NCBI GenBank assembly: GCA_016926235.1 | Contig: JAFGOZ010000544.1 | Location: 1 to 64,000 of the forward strand | DNA from: Bacteroidales bacterium | Lineage (GTDB): Bacteria; Bacteroidota; Bacteroidia; Bacteroidales; UBA10428 | Reading direction: 5' to 3' | DNA: 64,000 nucleotides | Shown here: piece by piece, positions 18,490 to 27,339 of the stretch | Position numbering within the stretch: the stretch's first letter is position 1 | Layout: each line of letters starts with the position of its first letter | The notes under the pieces: generated by a model | What the model saw: the letters and a program-made list of their open reading frames with translations, nothing else | Database searches by the model: none | Told to the model about the DNA's origin: nothing | Translations under genes and position numbers: made by a program

Positions 18490-18955
18490 TGCTATTAAGA
18501 TATTTGACGAGGGTTGGTGGACGATTGATGTTGGGTGTGGGAAATACTTGCATTGTATGCCCTGCATTCCTCATGAACCATTCACCGAAGTTTCATCATT
18601 TGCCTTTGCTAATCCCCCGAAGGGGTAATTTATTATATAAATTATGTCTCATTCCCTTATCATCCTTTGGTTTCGTAACCACCTAGTCGGGGGCATGTCC
18701 CTTAGCCCGTTGCTCCGTCGTTCGTCTTTCGTCTTTCGTCATACAATTTTCTCTCCCGTACAATATTTTAATTCCTATCCCGTTCATTATCCTGTACAAC
18801 GCACATGCGCAAATACATAAAAATGTTTAATTAAAATTTTTAAAACTATGGCAACATTAATTTCAAGTAATTTTTCCGCAGACAAAATGATCCAGGTTGT
18901 TTAAAGGTATCAGGGTTTAACTGACAGTGATGATTCCGTTATCATTTGCCTGGTT
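18490..18955. repeat. Non-coding stretch with GACGANN 7-mer repeats
   Basis: The gap between the AlbA-like pseudogene and rfbF has no credible gene. Near 18505-18545 it reads as 7-base units starting GACGA or GATGT and includes GTTGGGTGTGGGA, which recurs near 32030. Near 18712-18738 the complementary form is CGTCGTT CGTCTTT CGTCTTT CGTC. From 18848 a short plus-strand frame (MATLISSNFSADKMIQVV) stops at once and then continues in frame with RYQGLTDSDDSVIICLV, possibly a decayed gene end. Confidence 0.55.
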
Positions 18956-20344
18956 TTATTTCTTTATCAACTCCCAATGGCCCCCTTTCGCAGGGCCAAC
19001 GCGTTTTATTAAACGTCTTTCTTTAAGTATATCCATATCGCGGGCTATTGTCCGTCTGACAACACCCAGGGTACGGGCAATTTCGGTTGTGGAAATACTT
19101 TTATTATTTATAATTAAACCAAGAATATCTTTTAATCTGTTTTCTGTGACATTTTCTGTGACATTTTCTGTGACATTTTCTGTGACATTTTTTCCGGCTT
19201 TTTCTCCGACCTTATACTTGGGTTTATCCGTAATATCAGATGGTTTCCTGTATATTGTTACCGCTATCCCTCCCATATTGGTTTCAAATAGCGGAACCGG
19301 TAAGCCTGCTTTTTTAAATCCATTCATTATTTTTGATATTCCCCTGCCCCAGGCTTCTATAAAACCCGCCTTGAAAAATATATCGGCAATGGTTTTATTA
19401 TAAGGCCTGGACGGATGTTTTTCCAATAAAGTCTGAATGGTAAAACCCTCCGGTAAGCGCCCTTCATTCCATAAAATAAGCCTGTCGTTATAAACGCTTA
19501 ATTGAATTGGCGCCCCGGTATAATCTTTATGAATTATTGAATTAAAAATAGCTTCACGCAGAGCATCCTGGGGCAACTCTAATTTTTCAATTCGTTGCAG
19601 TCCTTTGTAATAGATAGGCGAAACAAGATATTTGTTTTGCAATATCTCCATAACCTATTCGGCCATTTCAATAATATTACCTTCTACAACATCCTGAAAA
19701 CGCAAATCATCATTGCCCTCAACAAATCTCCCAATTTTAAATGATACCCCGGTTAAAAACCGGGAGGGATTTTTACCGAATAGAAACAAAGCAGCATTTT
19801 TTAATTTACGATCATCGGTTACCAGATTCAGGTTTTCTAACACAGTAAATAAATTATCATCCTCTAATCTTTTTGTTAACCGGTTACTAAGTTCGGCTTT
19901 ACGAAAAAAATAATTGACGGCGTTTTCATCAATATCATCCATTTTTGCATATTCGCAAGGTAAATCATCCCAGCTTCTTCCTATACGTTTTACTAAAAAC
20001 TGATGTAAAGCTGTGCCTTTTAATTCCTGTTTGGTACTTCCCGACCGATAATAATATACCCCTTTATAAGAAACAGGCACACTTGAAGGTTGCACAATAA
20101 TTTCGAGATAATATTTTTTCTCTTTTAATAACATGTTAACATCTGCCACAATTCCCAAATAGTTAACAATTTTGTTCGGAATATCTTCCATTAATTTATC
20201 AGGTTTGTCAATTCCGATAATTTCACCCGAATCATTTATTCCAATATATATTATACCACCATCAGCATTTGCAAACCCTGCAATCCATTTAAGGTATTCA
20301 TCTTTCCAAACTTGTTTATATTCTATATCCTGGTTTTCTTTCAT
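18956..20344 (-). pseudogene. AlbA_2/HATPase (RecG-like) putative regulator split by an in-frame amber stop
   Basis: The frame starts at 20344 with the AlbA_2 domain (DIEYKQVWKDEYLKWIAGFA, ADGGIIYIGIND), runs for 229 codons to a TAG at 19655-19657, and continues in the same frame with VMEILQNKYLVSP, a divergent HATPase_c_4 region (PQDALREAIFNSIIHKDYTG, GRGISKIMNGFKKAG) and a C-terminal winged helix. Read through the stop it is 462 codons, a normal family length, so one base change (for example AAG to TAG) explains the break. Before the winged helix there are four exact 12-base repeats coding VTEN. Members are thought to be transcription or defence-linked regulators. It could be a pseudogene, a sequencing error or rare read-through. 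Confidence 0.8.
19141..19188 (-). repeat. Four exact 12-bp tandem repeats coding VTEN
   Basis: Four perfect copies of the 12-base unit TTTCTGTGACAT (plus strand) stand in a row and encode VTENVTENVTENVTEN in the linker between the HATPase-like region and the winged helix. Because the unit is a multiple of three, copy-number changes keep the frame. Similar VTEN tracts occur in other proteins of this family, as I recall. Confidence 0.9.
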
Positions 20345-20364
20345 ACTATCATTTTTTTTCTTTT

Positions 20365-20600
20365 GTTACCTGTTGGCTTTCAGCTTTCAGCGGTCACTGG
20401 TCAGCTTGGTTTGGCACTTGTTTTATAGCCAGGCTCATTAAATATTTGTCAGCAACAATGTTCAATCCCCATGCAAGCTGAATGCTGAGTGCTATCATAT
20501 AACAGCTATTTGTTATCTTAATATGGAATATGAAGCCCGCTTCACATGACTAATAGCTGATAGTTTCTTAGCTGATGGCTGCTAGCTTAATGCCATACTT
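20365..20600. repeat. Non-coding gap with CAGCTNN 7-mer repeats
   Basis: The 321-base gap between wzc and the AlbA-like pseudogene contains no gene. Around 20375-20405 and 20555-20590 it is made of 7-base units of the form CAGCTTT / CAGCGGT and, inverted, AGCTGAT / AGCTGATGG. The phrase GCCAGGCTCATTAAATAT near 20425 recurs in altered form near 23207 and 28511. Confidence 0.55.
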
Positions 20601-20665
20601 TAATTAGTGCTTGTACGCCAGGTTGCCCTTTTAGGGTTAGGGGCTGCTCCGGGCATGGCTTAAAA

Positions 20666-23077
20666 CTATCCCTTCATAAACAGCTTTTTCAAAAAGCTGC
20701 GTTTTATTGGTTCTTCACCATAGTACCCCTGGCCATAACCATAATTATATCCATACCTGTAACTGTATCCATAATGATAATTGTATCCGTAATACCCCGG
20801 AAAATGCACATCGTTAAATACAATGGCCAGATTACCCAGAATAGATTTTTCATTCAATTCATTAAGCAGTTTAACTACTTCCCGGGATGTGTAGTTTTGC
20901 CGCATCACAAACAGGTTTATATCCGCATAACGGCCAACTGAAATAGCATCGGAAACAATGGCAACAGGCGGGGTGTCAATAATGACCATATCGTATTTTT
21001 CTTTCATGGAAGCAAAAAACTTTCGTGCATTATCTGATTCAATGAGTTCAGCCGGATTGGGTGGTATGGGGCCAGAGGTAATAATACTTAAATTTTCTAT
21101 ATGCGTTGGAAGTATTATCTCCTCCAGTTTACTTTGTCCGATAAACAGCGTACTTAATCCTTTTTCATTACCTGCATCAAACATTTTATGTATTCGTGGT
21201 TTTCTCAGGTCCATGCTTAATAACAAAGTCTTTTTCCCTGCCAGGGCAAATATCACGGCCAGGTTTACCGCGCAAAAACTTTTCCCTTCCCCGCTAATGG
21301 TGCTGGTTATCGCAATTATTTGTTTGGTTTCCGCTTTCATCATAAAGGAAAGGTTTGCACGCAATGAGCGATAGGATTCAGCCAGTGCCGATTTAGGTTT
21401 TTCATGCACAGGAATATCCGTATCAATGGTATTGTGGCCAATGGAGCCAATTATCGGTATCTTGGTCAGGTGTTCAATTTCTTTCCTGTCCCGTATCCTG
21501 TCATTAAGTAAGTCTTTAAGTAATATAATCACTAAAGGTATGAGAATACCCGCCAAAAAAGCCATCATCAGGTTATTTTGTTTCTTGGGAGCAATCAAAG
21601 CTGCATTTTCAGGTCTTGCTGAGTCAAGCATCCGGCTATCGGACGTATTGGATGCTTTCTTAATGCCTGCTTCTGCACGTTTTTGCAGCAGGAAAGTATA
21701 AATTTCATCGTTAATATTAAATTCACGCTGTATATTCAGCATTTGCCTTTCGGTATAGGGAAAGGCTTCCACCTGGTTTTCTATTTGGTTTATTTTCTTA
21801 TCAATCTGGGCAATCTGTAATTTATTGGATTGGATGAGATTGCGAATATTTTCTTCCAGGCCCTTTTTAATATTGTTTATCTGGTAGTCGGTCTCAGCTA
21901 ATTTCGGATTATTCTCCTGCAATGTAAACTGGTATTGCCTTTTCTTTATATACAGGTCGATCAGATCATTTACCAGGGAATTCAATGTGGCATCATTTAT
22001 ACCGATAATAGAAGGTACGGTAATATCACTTAAATCGCTACCTGTTTTAATATAATCCAACAAATAGTTATAATAGTTTTGATTTAATTGCAGGAGGGCT
22101 TTGTTTTTCGTGTAATCATCCAACTCCTTATAAAGTGTAGTTCCTTCCTGGCTCAGGTTTATCAGCCTGTTCTGGGAACGGAAGCTTTGCAGGCGAAAAC
22201 TGGTTCGATCCAGTGAATCAACAACACTGCTCAACTGCTCATCAATAAAGTGTATGGCATTTATAGATATTTCGTTTTTTATATCCAGGTTGTTTTGTAT
22301 ATATACCCTGCTTATGGTATTCAGGTAATCTGCCAGTTGCTGGGGTACGTAGCCTTTCATGGAAAGGGTAAGCACAGTGCCCTTCTCGTCATTAAGTGAC
22401 AACTCCAGCCTTTTGCTAAAGCGGTTAATCAGGCTGTTTTTATCATTTATTATAAAATAGAAGCGATTGGAATTGTTGGGATTGAATGAAAAAGTCCCGG
22501 GACTCCGGAGGTTTATAGTAAACTTCATGTTATCTGCATCCAGTCCCTCCCCAAATTTGCCCCTGTATTCATTCTCTTCATCCCCTTTTATATATAAGGC
22601 ATACTCCTCTTTTGAAAGTACCTGCACATATACCGGCCTGCCAACAGGCACCCGTTGTATTGAGTCGTAGGTAACCACAAAGGGGGAGTTGGTATACATA
22701 AAGGATTCGGCTATACGCCTTCTCCCAACAGATACATAGGTTACATCAAAATCCAGTTCTTCCAGTGCCAAGCCGGCAAGGTAGTAAGAGCGAAGTATGG
22801 CCATCTCGTTTTCAATAACCGCCTGTTGCCGCCTGCGCCGCAAAAAGGATAGCTCGTCCAGTATGCTTTCTACGCCGTAACCATAGTCATTATCCGATAT
22901 AATGAGAGAACAGCTTAAACTATACTGGTCTTTGGAGTAGCGGTTGTACAAATAAGCAATGGCCACAGCAATGGTTACTGTAAGAAAAAACCAGTACCAG
23001 TTACGGAGGATCAGGAAGAAGTACTTCTTGATGTCTATGTTTTCGGATTGCTGGGGGATTATGTTATTGTTTTCCAT
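20666..23077 (-). CDS. wzc: Wzc-like polysaccharide co-polymerase and BY-kinase
   Basis: An 803-aa inner-membrane protein that controls chain length and works with the Wza-like exporter. The Wzz domain begins after a first membrane helix (YWFFLTVTIAVAIAYLY, near 30-47); a long coiled-coil region spans about 260-480; the second helix is MMAFLAGILIPLVIILL near 505. The cytoplasmic tyrosine kinase domain has Walker A STISGEGKSF, Walker A' LLSMDLRKPRI and Walker B MVIIDTPPV. The C-terminal tail carries a dense tyrosine cluster (YYGYNYHYGYSYRYGYNY), the autophosphorylation site of such kinases. It is separated from wza by an island of accessory genes. Confidence 0.95.
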   Translation of the reverse strand: MENNNIIPQQSENIDIKKYFFLILRNWYWFFLTVTIAVAIAYLYNRYSKDQYSLSCSLIISDNDYGYGVESILDELSFLRRRRQQAVIENEMAILRSYYLAGLALEELDFDVTYVSVGRRRIAESFMYTNSPFVVTYDSIQRVPVGRPVYVQVLSKEEYALYIKGDEENEYRGKFGEGLDADNMKFTINLRSPGTFSFNPNNSNRFYFIINDKNSLINRFSKRLELSLNDEKGTVLTLSMKGYVPQQLADYLNTISRVYIQNNLDIKNEISINAIHFIDEQLSSVVDSLDRTSFRLQSFRSQNRLINLSQEGTTLYKELDDYTKNKALLQLNQNYYNYLLDYIKTGSDLSDITVPSIIGINDATLNSLVNDLIDLYIKKRQYQFTLQENNPKLAETDYQINNIKKGLEENIRNLIQSNKLQIAQIDKKINQIENQVEAFPYTERQMLNIQREFNINDEIYTFLLQKRAEAGIKKASNTSDSRMLDSARPENAALIAPKKQNNLMMAFLAGILIPLVIILLKDLLNDRIRDRKEIEHLTKIPIIGSIGHNTIDTDIPVHEKPKSALAESYRSLRANLSFMMKAETKQIIAITSTISGEGKSFCAVNLAVIFALAGKKTLLLSMDLRKPRIHKMFDAGNEKGLSTLFIGQSKLEEIILPTHIENLSIITSGPIPPNPAELIESDNARKFFASMKEKYDMVIIDTPPVAIVSDAISVGRYADINLFVMRQNYTSREVVKLLNELNEKSILGNLAIVFNDVHFPGYYGYNYHYGYSYRYGYNYGYGQGYYGEEPIKRSFLKKLFMKG

Positions 23078-23536
23078 TTTTTAGCTGTCAGTTGTCAGCG
23101 GCCAGCAATTAGCCTGGCCGGTGGTATTTTATATTTTAGTTCATTCTTATTAGTTGTCAGCTTTCAGTTGTCAGCTTTCAGCGATCAGCTTTGGCTAGTG
23201 GTCATTTAAGGTCTGGCTCAATAAATATAAGCCTTCCTGTTTTTTGCACTAAAAAGCTGAGTGCTGTTAGCTGATGGCTGAGTGCTTATTTTTGCAAAAG
23301 TATGAAAAAAGATTAAATATGCTGTTAACTTTTGGCCTTTGGGTATTAGCATTGAATTTCGTTTTAATATGAAATATTGCTCTTTGATTTTAATAAATCG
23401 AAATATTGTTCATCTTCTCCTTTTCTCATCTTCTAACCCTCTCATCTTCTTCCCTCTCACCGTCTTATCAATTATCATCCTGTCTGTCTTTGGCACCAAA
23501 AAACTGAGTGCTGGTGGCTGAGTGCTTTTTCAGCAG
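23078..23536. repeat. Composite intergenic repeat, copy 1
   Basis: No gene is seen in these 459 bases. From the wzc side they hold CAGNNNN 7-mers (23084-23110, 23155-23195), a core with GATTAAATATGCTGTTA (23311-23327), an 8-mer tract of CTCATCTT-type units (23405-23465), a 28-base string at 23469-23496 that includes CCTGTCTGTCTTTGGCAC, and a closing GAGTGCTGGTGGCTGAGTGC. The same order of blocks is seen at 27340-27720 and, more worn, at 25512-25960. Confidence 0.75.
23295..23302 (-). promoter_or_regulatory. Candidate -7 box upstream of wzc, inside the repeat
   Basis: The minus strand reads TACTTTTG, a full TAnnTTTG match, about 220 bases before the wzc start. It lies within the composite repeat. 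The same place in the copy near 25590 reads TGCTTTTG and so lacks the TA. If used, wzc would have a long leader made of 7-mer repeats. Confidence 0.4.
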
Positions 23537-24745
23537 TTAATTAAATTCCGTTAAAAATTTTCGAATATTCCAATGCTCAATACCCTTGTAATTTTTTCCA
23601 GTCATTTCATCCATTGATATTACCATTTTTGGACAATTGTCCGGTATTTTCAATAGATTGCCAAATTCTCTTTCATGCGTTTTTTCATCAGTTATAATAT
23701 AGGCAACCTGCAAATACATTTTATTTTCATATTTTTGCGCTACAAAATCAATTTCTTTATCCTGCAATTTTCCGACATATATAGTATAATCCAATGTTTT
23801 TAGATGATGAAATACCAGGTTTTCAAGTACTTTCTGTATATCCTTTTGCTGATAAGGTATTAATAAATGTCTCATCCCTAAATCCTCAAAATAAAATTTA
23901 TCACCAATTTCAAAAATCTTGCGGCCGGCAATTTCAGTTCTCTTCACGCGCTCAATAAAAAAAACAGATTCTAGATAATATAAATATTCCAGGATAGATT
24001 TCGGTAATAAATTTATATTCTGAGATTTTAAATAATCACTAATTCTTTTAGCAGATAAAATACTCCCCGTATTATCAGCCAAAAATCTTATTAAATCAAT
24101 AAGAAAACTAACATTCCTGATCTTGTAGCGTGTAATTATATCACGTAATACAATACTATCAAAAACATTACGAAGATATTCATAATAAATACGGCCCTCG
24201 TCTTTTAAATTAATCAGATGAGGCATGCCTCCAAACATTATGTATTTATTTAGATTTTCGTTATTATCATCCAGTTTATGAAATTTTAAAAATTCAGGAT
24301 AAGAAAGTGCATAAACCTTTATCTGAATATACCTGCCAGCCAGAAATGTTGCCAGCTCTCCTGACAATAATGAAGCATTGCTTCCTGTGCAATAAATATC
24401 ATAATAATTACCAGACTGGAAGTGTCTCAAAGCCTTTTCAAAATCCTTTATGTCTTGTATTTCATCAATAAAAAGTGCGACCTTGCCTTTTGAAGTTTTC
24501 TGAGAATCAACATACGTAATTAAGTCTGCATAGTTTTTAATAGCATCAAATGTGTAATCTTCCTTATTTATGTAAATAATATTGGAGTGGGTTTTATTTT
24601 TACTGATCTCATCCATTAATTGATAAAGCAGAAAGCTCTTACCAACCCTTCTTTGTCCAACTAATACTTTGATAAGGTTATTTCCAATATAAGGTTCAAT
24701 TTTCTTATAGTAATTATCGCGATATATATAATTATTAATTTGCAT
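23537..24745 (-). CDS. AAA ATPase with DUF4143 domain (first copy)
   Basis: A 402-aa protein of the widespread AAA_14 + DUF4143 family. Walker A is VLVGQRRVGKSFLLYQL near residue 33, Walker B is KVALFIDEIQDIKDF near residue 92, and the sensor-like YCTGSNASLLS follows. The C-terminal DUF4143 part has nuclease-like features (DKEIDFVAQK near residue 330). The biological role of the family is not settled. It belongs to the accessory island between wzc and wza and is bordered on both sides by repeat copies. Its relative is at 26005-27282. Confidence 0.9.
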   Translation of the reverse strand: MQINNYIYRDNYYKKIEPYIGNNLIKVLVGQRRVGKSFLLYQLMDEISKNKTHSNIIYINKEDYTFDAIKNYADLITYVDSQKTSKGKVALFIDEIQDIKDFEKALRHFQSGNYYDIYCTGSNASLLSGELATFLAGRYIQIKVYALSYPEFLKFHKLDDNNENLNKYIMFGGMPHLINLKDEGRIYYEYLRNVFDSIVLRDIITRYKIRNVSFLIDLIRFLADNTGSILSAKRISDYLKSQNINLLPKSILEYLYYLESVFFIERVKRTEIAGRKIFEIGDKFYFEDLGMRHLLIPYQQKDIQKVLENLVFHHLKTLDYTIYVGKLQDKEIDFVAQKYENKMYLQVAYIITDEKTHEREFGNLLKIPDNCPKMVISMDEMTGKNYKGIEHWNIRKFLTEFN

Positions 24746-25097
24746 TGTTTTACGTGTAGGAAAAATATTATGTAAATGTATGATTTATTTTTCTTATATG
24801 ATAAACAATTCGAAATTTTAATATCAGGTCTTTATTAAGGATTATCGATAGGTTATTTTGACAGTTTTATATTTTTGAAATTGGTTGTGGGCTATTAAGT
24901 ATTAGCATTTTGAATTCAGGAGTCAGGCTGTTTTCATTCTCTTCCCTTCTCATCTTCCTGCTTTCTCAATTTTCGTATTAATTATCAAGGTTTTTTTACA
25001 AAGAATCAGGTATAGAAATAGGAATCCCGACTTACCATCAATTTTTAAACTTTTAATGAATAAAGGCATACACCTTATAACTTTTTTTGGTTATTTG
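24746..25097. repeat. Non-coding gap with a worn repeat copy
   Basis: Nothing coding is visible. Positions about 24890-25000 contain GGCTATTAAGTATTAGCATT followed by an 8-mer-like tract (CTCTTCCCTTCTCATCTTCC) and ATTAATTATCAAGG, which is the block order of the composite repeat, strongly eroded. Confidence 0.45.
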
Positions 25098-25250
25098 CTA
25101 AAATAAATCGAAATCAATTGATTTTCGATGACCAATTTGTAAAACCAGAGGAGTACCTCCTACTAGCCGGAAACCGGGAAAAACAGGTATCTTCTGTATG
25201 TTTCTTAAATGTTCCGGTGTTTTAATATCAATTGTGTCGAGATAAAGCAT
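25098..25250 (-). pseudogene. AbiEii-type nucleotidyltransferase, N-terminal stub
   Basis: An ATG at 25250 inside the end of the DUF6922 frame opens a 50-codon frame: YLDTIDIKTPEHL, then FRLVGGTPLVLQIGHRKSID, then FDLF and a TAG. The second string is the nucleotide-binding start of AbiEii/AbiGii toxin family proteins, which should run on for some 200 residues more. No continuation is found downstream. The overlap with DUF6922 is the usual arrangement of this gene pair. Confidence 0.7.
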
Positions 25251-25511
25251 GCAAATTCTTCTTTTGAAATTCCTGAAAGTGATGAAACAAATATAGCAGA
25301 CTTTTTATCCATATCTTTTATTGATGATGCAACCTTTGCAATTTCGTTAATTCCATAATAGTCTTTAATTAATTTCCAATCATTCATCAAGCCATAATCG
25401 AGCACCCGATGGATAATTATTTTTTTTATTCTTCTCCATTGTTAAGATACTTCTGTCTACATCCCGAAATAAGTGGGGAGAAAAGCTATTTATATTAATT
25501 GATTGGCTCAT
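25205..25511 (-). pseudogene. DUF6922 protein, frameshifted in a poly-A run
   Basis: From an ATG at 25511 the frame gives INSFSPHLFRDVDRS and ILTMEKNKK, then leaves the family pattern. At the run of eight A (plus-strand T at 25420-25427) removing one A restores IIIHRVLDYGLMNDWKLI and the remaining KDYYGINEIAKVASSIKDMD and SSLSGISKEEFACF down to 25205. Such proteins are commonly encoded just upstream of AbiEii nucleotidyltransferases and may serve as their partner. The single-base change is in a homopolymer, so a sequencing error is possible, but the partner gene is truncated as well. Confidence 0.75.
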
Positions 25512-26004
25512 TTTTTTCAGCGGTCAGCAATTACTATTTTTTAAATATCGTTCAGGTATAATCTTACCATATTATGAATTATTTTTTGCAAAAGCAGTCA
25601 AAAAGATTAAATATGCTGTTAGCTATTGGCTATTAGCATTGGATTTAATTTTAGTATTAAATTTTTCTCTATGATTTAATGAATTAAAATATACCAGCCC
25701 TCTCATTTTCTCATCTTCTCATTTTCCCATCTTCTCATTTTCTCACATTCCCATTCATTGAGTTGTTGTTTTTTAATTTGATGAATTATAATATCGACCA
25801 TCCTATACAATCTTCTAACCCTCTCATCTTCTCAACTTCCCATATTCTCAACTTCCCATATTCTCACTTTCCCATTTTCTTACCCTCTGTCTCATCATAT
25901 ATCATCTCTTATTCTTGTACCAATAAACTTATTGCTAAGCGCCCCCTTATCCTGTTTTTAAAATTTCGTTCCTTATTGGACGGGGTTTACGCTAAATTGA
26001 GACT
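25512..26004. repeat. Composite intergenic repeat, copy 2, with a long 8-mer tract
   Basis: No gene in 493 bases. A 7-mer trace (CAGCGGTCAGCAATTA) stands at 25515-25535, the core GATTAAATATGCTGTTA at 25605-25621 is identical to copy 1, and 25695-25885 is a tract of 8-base units around CTCATTTT / CTCATCTT / CCCATCTT, the longest in the window. The end (near 25890-25950) only weakly resembles the CCTGTCTGTC block. Confidence 0.7.
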
Positions 26005-27282
26005 TTACAAAAAGTATTTGTAAAAAGGTGTTATGTCAATTTTAATATCTTCATATTTTATAAAATCATCTTCATCAAAGGTTAAAATGGTAGCATGATT
26101 TGTATTTATAAACTTACATGCTTCTGATAAACCTCTTAATTCACGTTGCCTTGTTTTATCTTCCTTTATACTATATGCTACTTGCATAGCTTTTAATTCA
26201 TTATCCTTTTTAATAATAAAATCACATTCATATTTTTCTTTAAAGTAAAATACTTCATAATGCTGTTTTAATAGTTCAATTGCTGCTAAATTTTCAAGTA
26301 ATTTTCCTTTGTTGCCAGCCAGGTTATAATCGATTGCAGAAAGCAGGCCGTTATCAATAATATATATTTTTTTATCACTTTTAGCTTGTTTAATATCAGA
26401 AAAACTGAATTTGGAGATGTTCCTGGTTAAAAAAACGGAATTGCAGTAATCAATATACTCATAAAGGTACTTATTGCTAACCTTGTATCCCATTGATCTT
26501 AAGTCGTTGTAAACTTTATTTACTGAAAAAGGAACTGTAACTGATGCAATGATTTTTTTTATAAAAAATTTAAGTACATCGGCACCTGATATTTTATATC
26601 GTTCAACCAGGTCACGGTAAATCATTACATTAAAATATTGTTGAAGTATTTTTGTTTTTAACGGTTTATCAAAAAAAATTAATTCAGGGAAACCTCCGTC
26701 AGATAAAAAACATTCGGCTAAATTTATAATTTTTGCTTTATTAGCTGATGTATTGCTATCTCCCGGGGCCTTACTGCTAAACAAAAACTCTTTAAAACTA
26801 TACGGGTATATCGTGAAACTAATAGTACGGCCTCTTAATTCGGTAGCTATTTCGGTACTTAATAGCTTCGAATTAGAGCCGGTGATAAATATTTTTTTCG
26901 ATTTTGTATCAAAAATTCTCCTGATAAATTTCTCCCAACCATTAATATTTTGAATTTCATCGAAAAAAAAGTAGCATGTACTTAATTCTATATCCGGGAA
27001 AAGCTCCTGATATGCTTGTAAGATTAAATCAAGATTCTCCTTTGTTAAGTTTAATCGTTCATCCTCAAAATTCAGAAATATAATCCTTTCTTTACTTATA
27101 CCTTTTGAAATGAGTTCTTTCATACAATCATATAAAAGATATGTCTTGCCACATCTTCTTGCTCCAATAAGGCTTATTATCAAATCCGGGTTTAGAGGTA
27201 TTTGATAATTCTCCCGCTTTACAATATCAGGAAATCCGGCTTCCTGATTTTCAAGAATTATGTTTTTAAGAATTCCCTTCAT
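26005..27282 (-). CDS. AAA ATPase with DUF4143 domain (second copy)
   Basis: A 425-aa protein with Walker A LIGARRCGKTYLLYDCM near residue 37, Walker B TCYFFFDEIQNINGWEKF near residue 103, and ITGSNSKLLSTEIATELRG. The C-terminal DUF4143 part includes YECDFIIKKDNELKAMQVAY, a nuclease-like strand pattern. It is related to the ATPase at 23537-24745 but clearly diverged. Immediately upstream of its ATG lies a near-palindrome (27291-27309) that could be an operator. Confidence 0.9.
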   Translation of the reverse strand: MKGILKNIILENQEAGFPDIVKRENYQIPLNPDLIISLIGARRCGKTYLLYDCMKELISKGISKERIIFLNFEDERLNLTKENLDLILQAYQELFPDIELSTCYFFFDEIQNINGWEKFIRRIFDTKSKKIFITGSNSKLLSTEIATELRGRTISFTIYPYSFKEFLFSSKAPGDSNTSANKAKIINLAECFLSDGGFPELIFFDKPLKTKILQQYFNVMIYRDLVERYKISGADVLKFFIKKIIASVTVPFSVNKVYNDLRSMGYKVSNKYLYEYIDYCNSVFLTRNISKFSFSDIKQAKSDKKIYIIDNGLLSAIDYNLAGNKGKLLENLAAIELLKQHYEVFYFKEKYECDFIIKKDNELKAMQVAYSIKEDKTRQRELRGLSEACKFINTNHATILTFDEDDFIKYEDIKIDITPFYKYFL

Positions 27283-27290
27283 GATGTAAA

Positions 27291-27309
27291 TTTAGTAAAT
27301 ATTACTAAA
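27291..27309. promoter_or_regulatory. Operator-like inverted repeat before the DUF4143 ATPase
   Basis: TTTAGTA AATAT TACTAAA: two perfect 7-base arms around a 5-base spacer, starting nine bases upstream of the ATG at 27282. Position and symmetry fit a repressor site over the start of transcription or translation. No promoter box of the TAnnTTTG type was found beside it. Confidence 0.35.
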
Positions 27310-27339
27310 TTAATTGTGATAAATTATTTATTATCTACC

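Noticed and set aside
23405..23465. CRISPR-like regular repeats in the 8-mer tracts
   Set aside because: The units are 7-8 bases, degenerate and without unique spacers; no cas genes are present.
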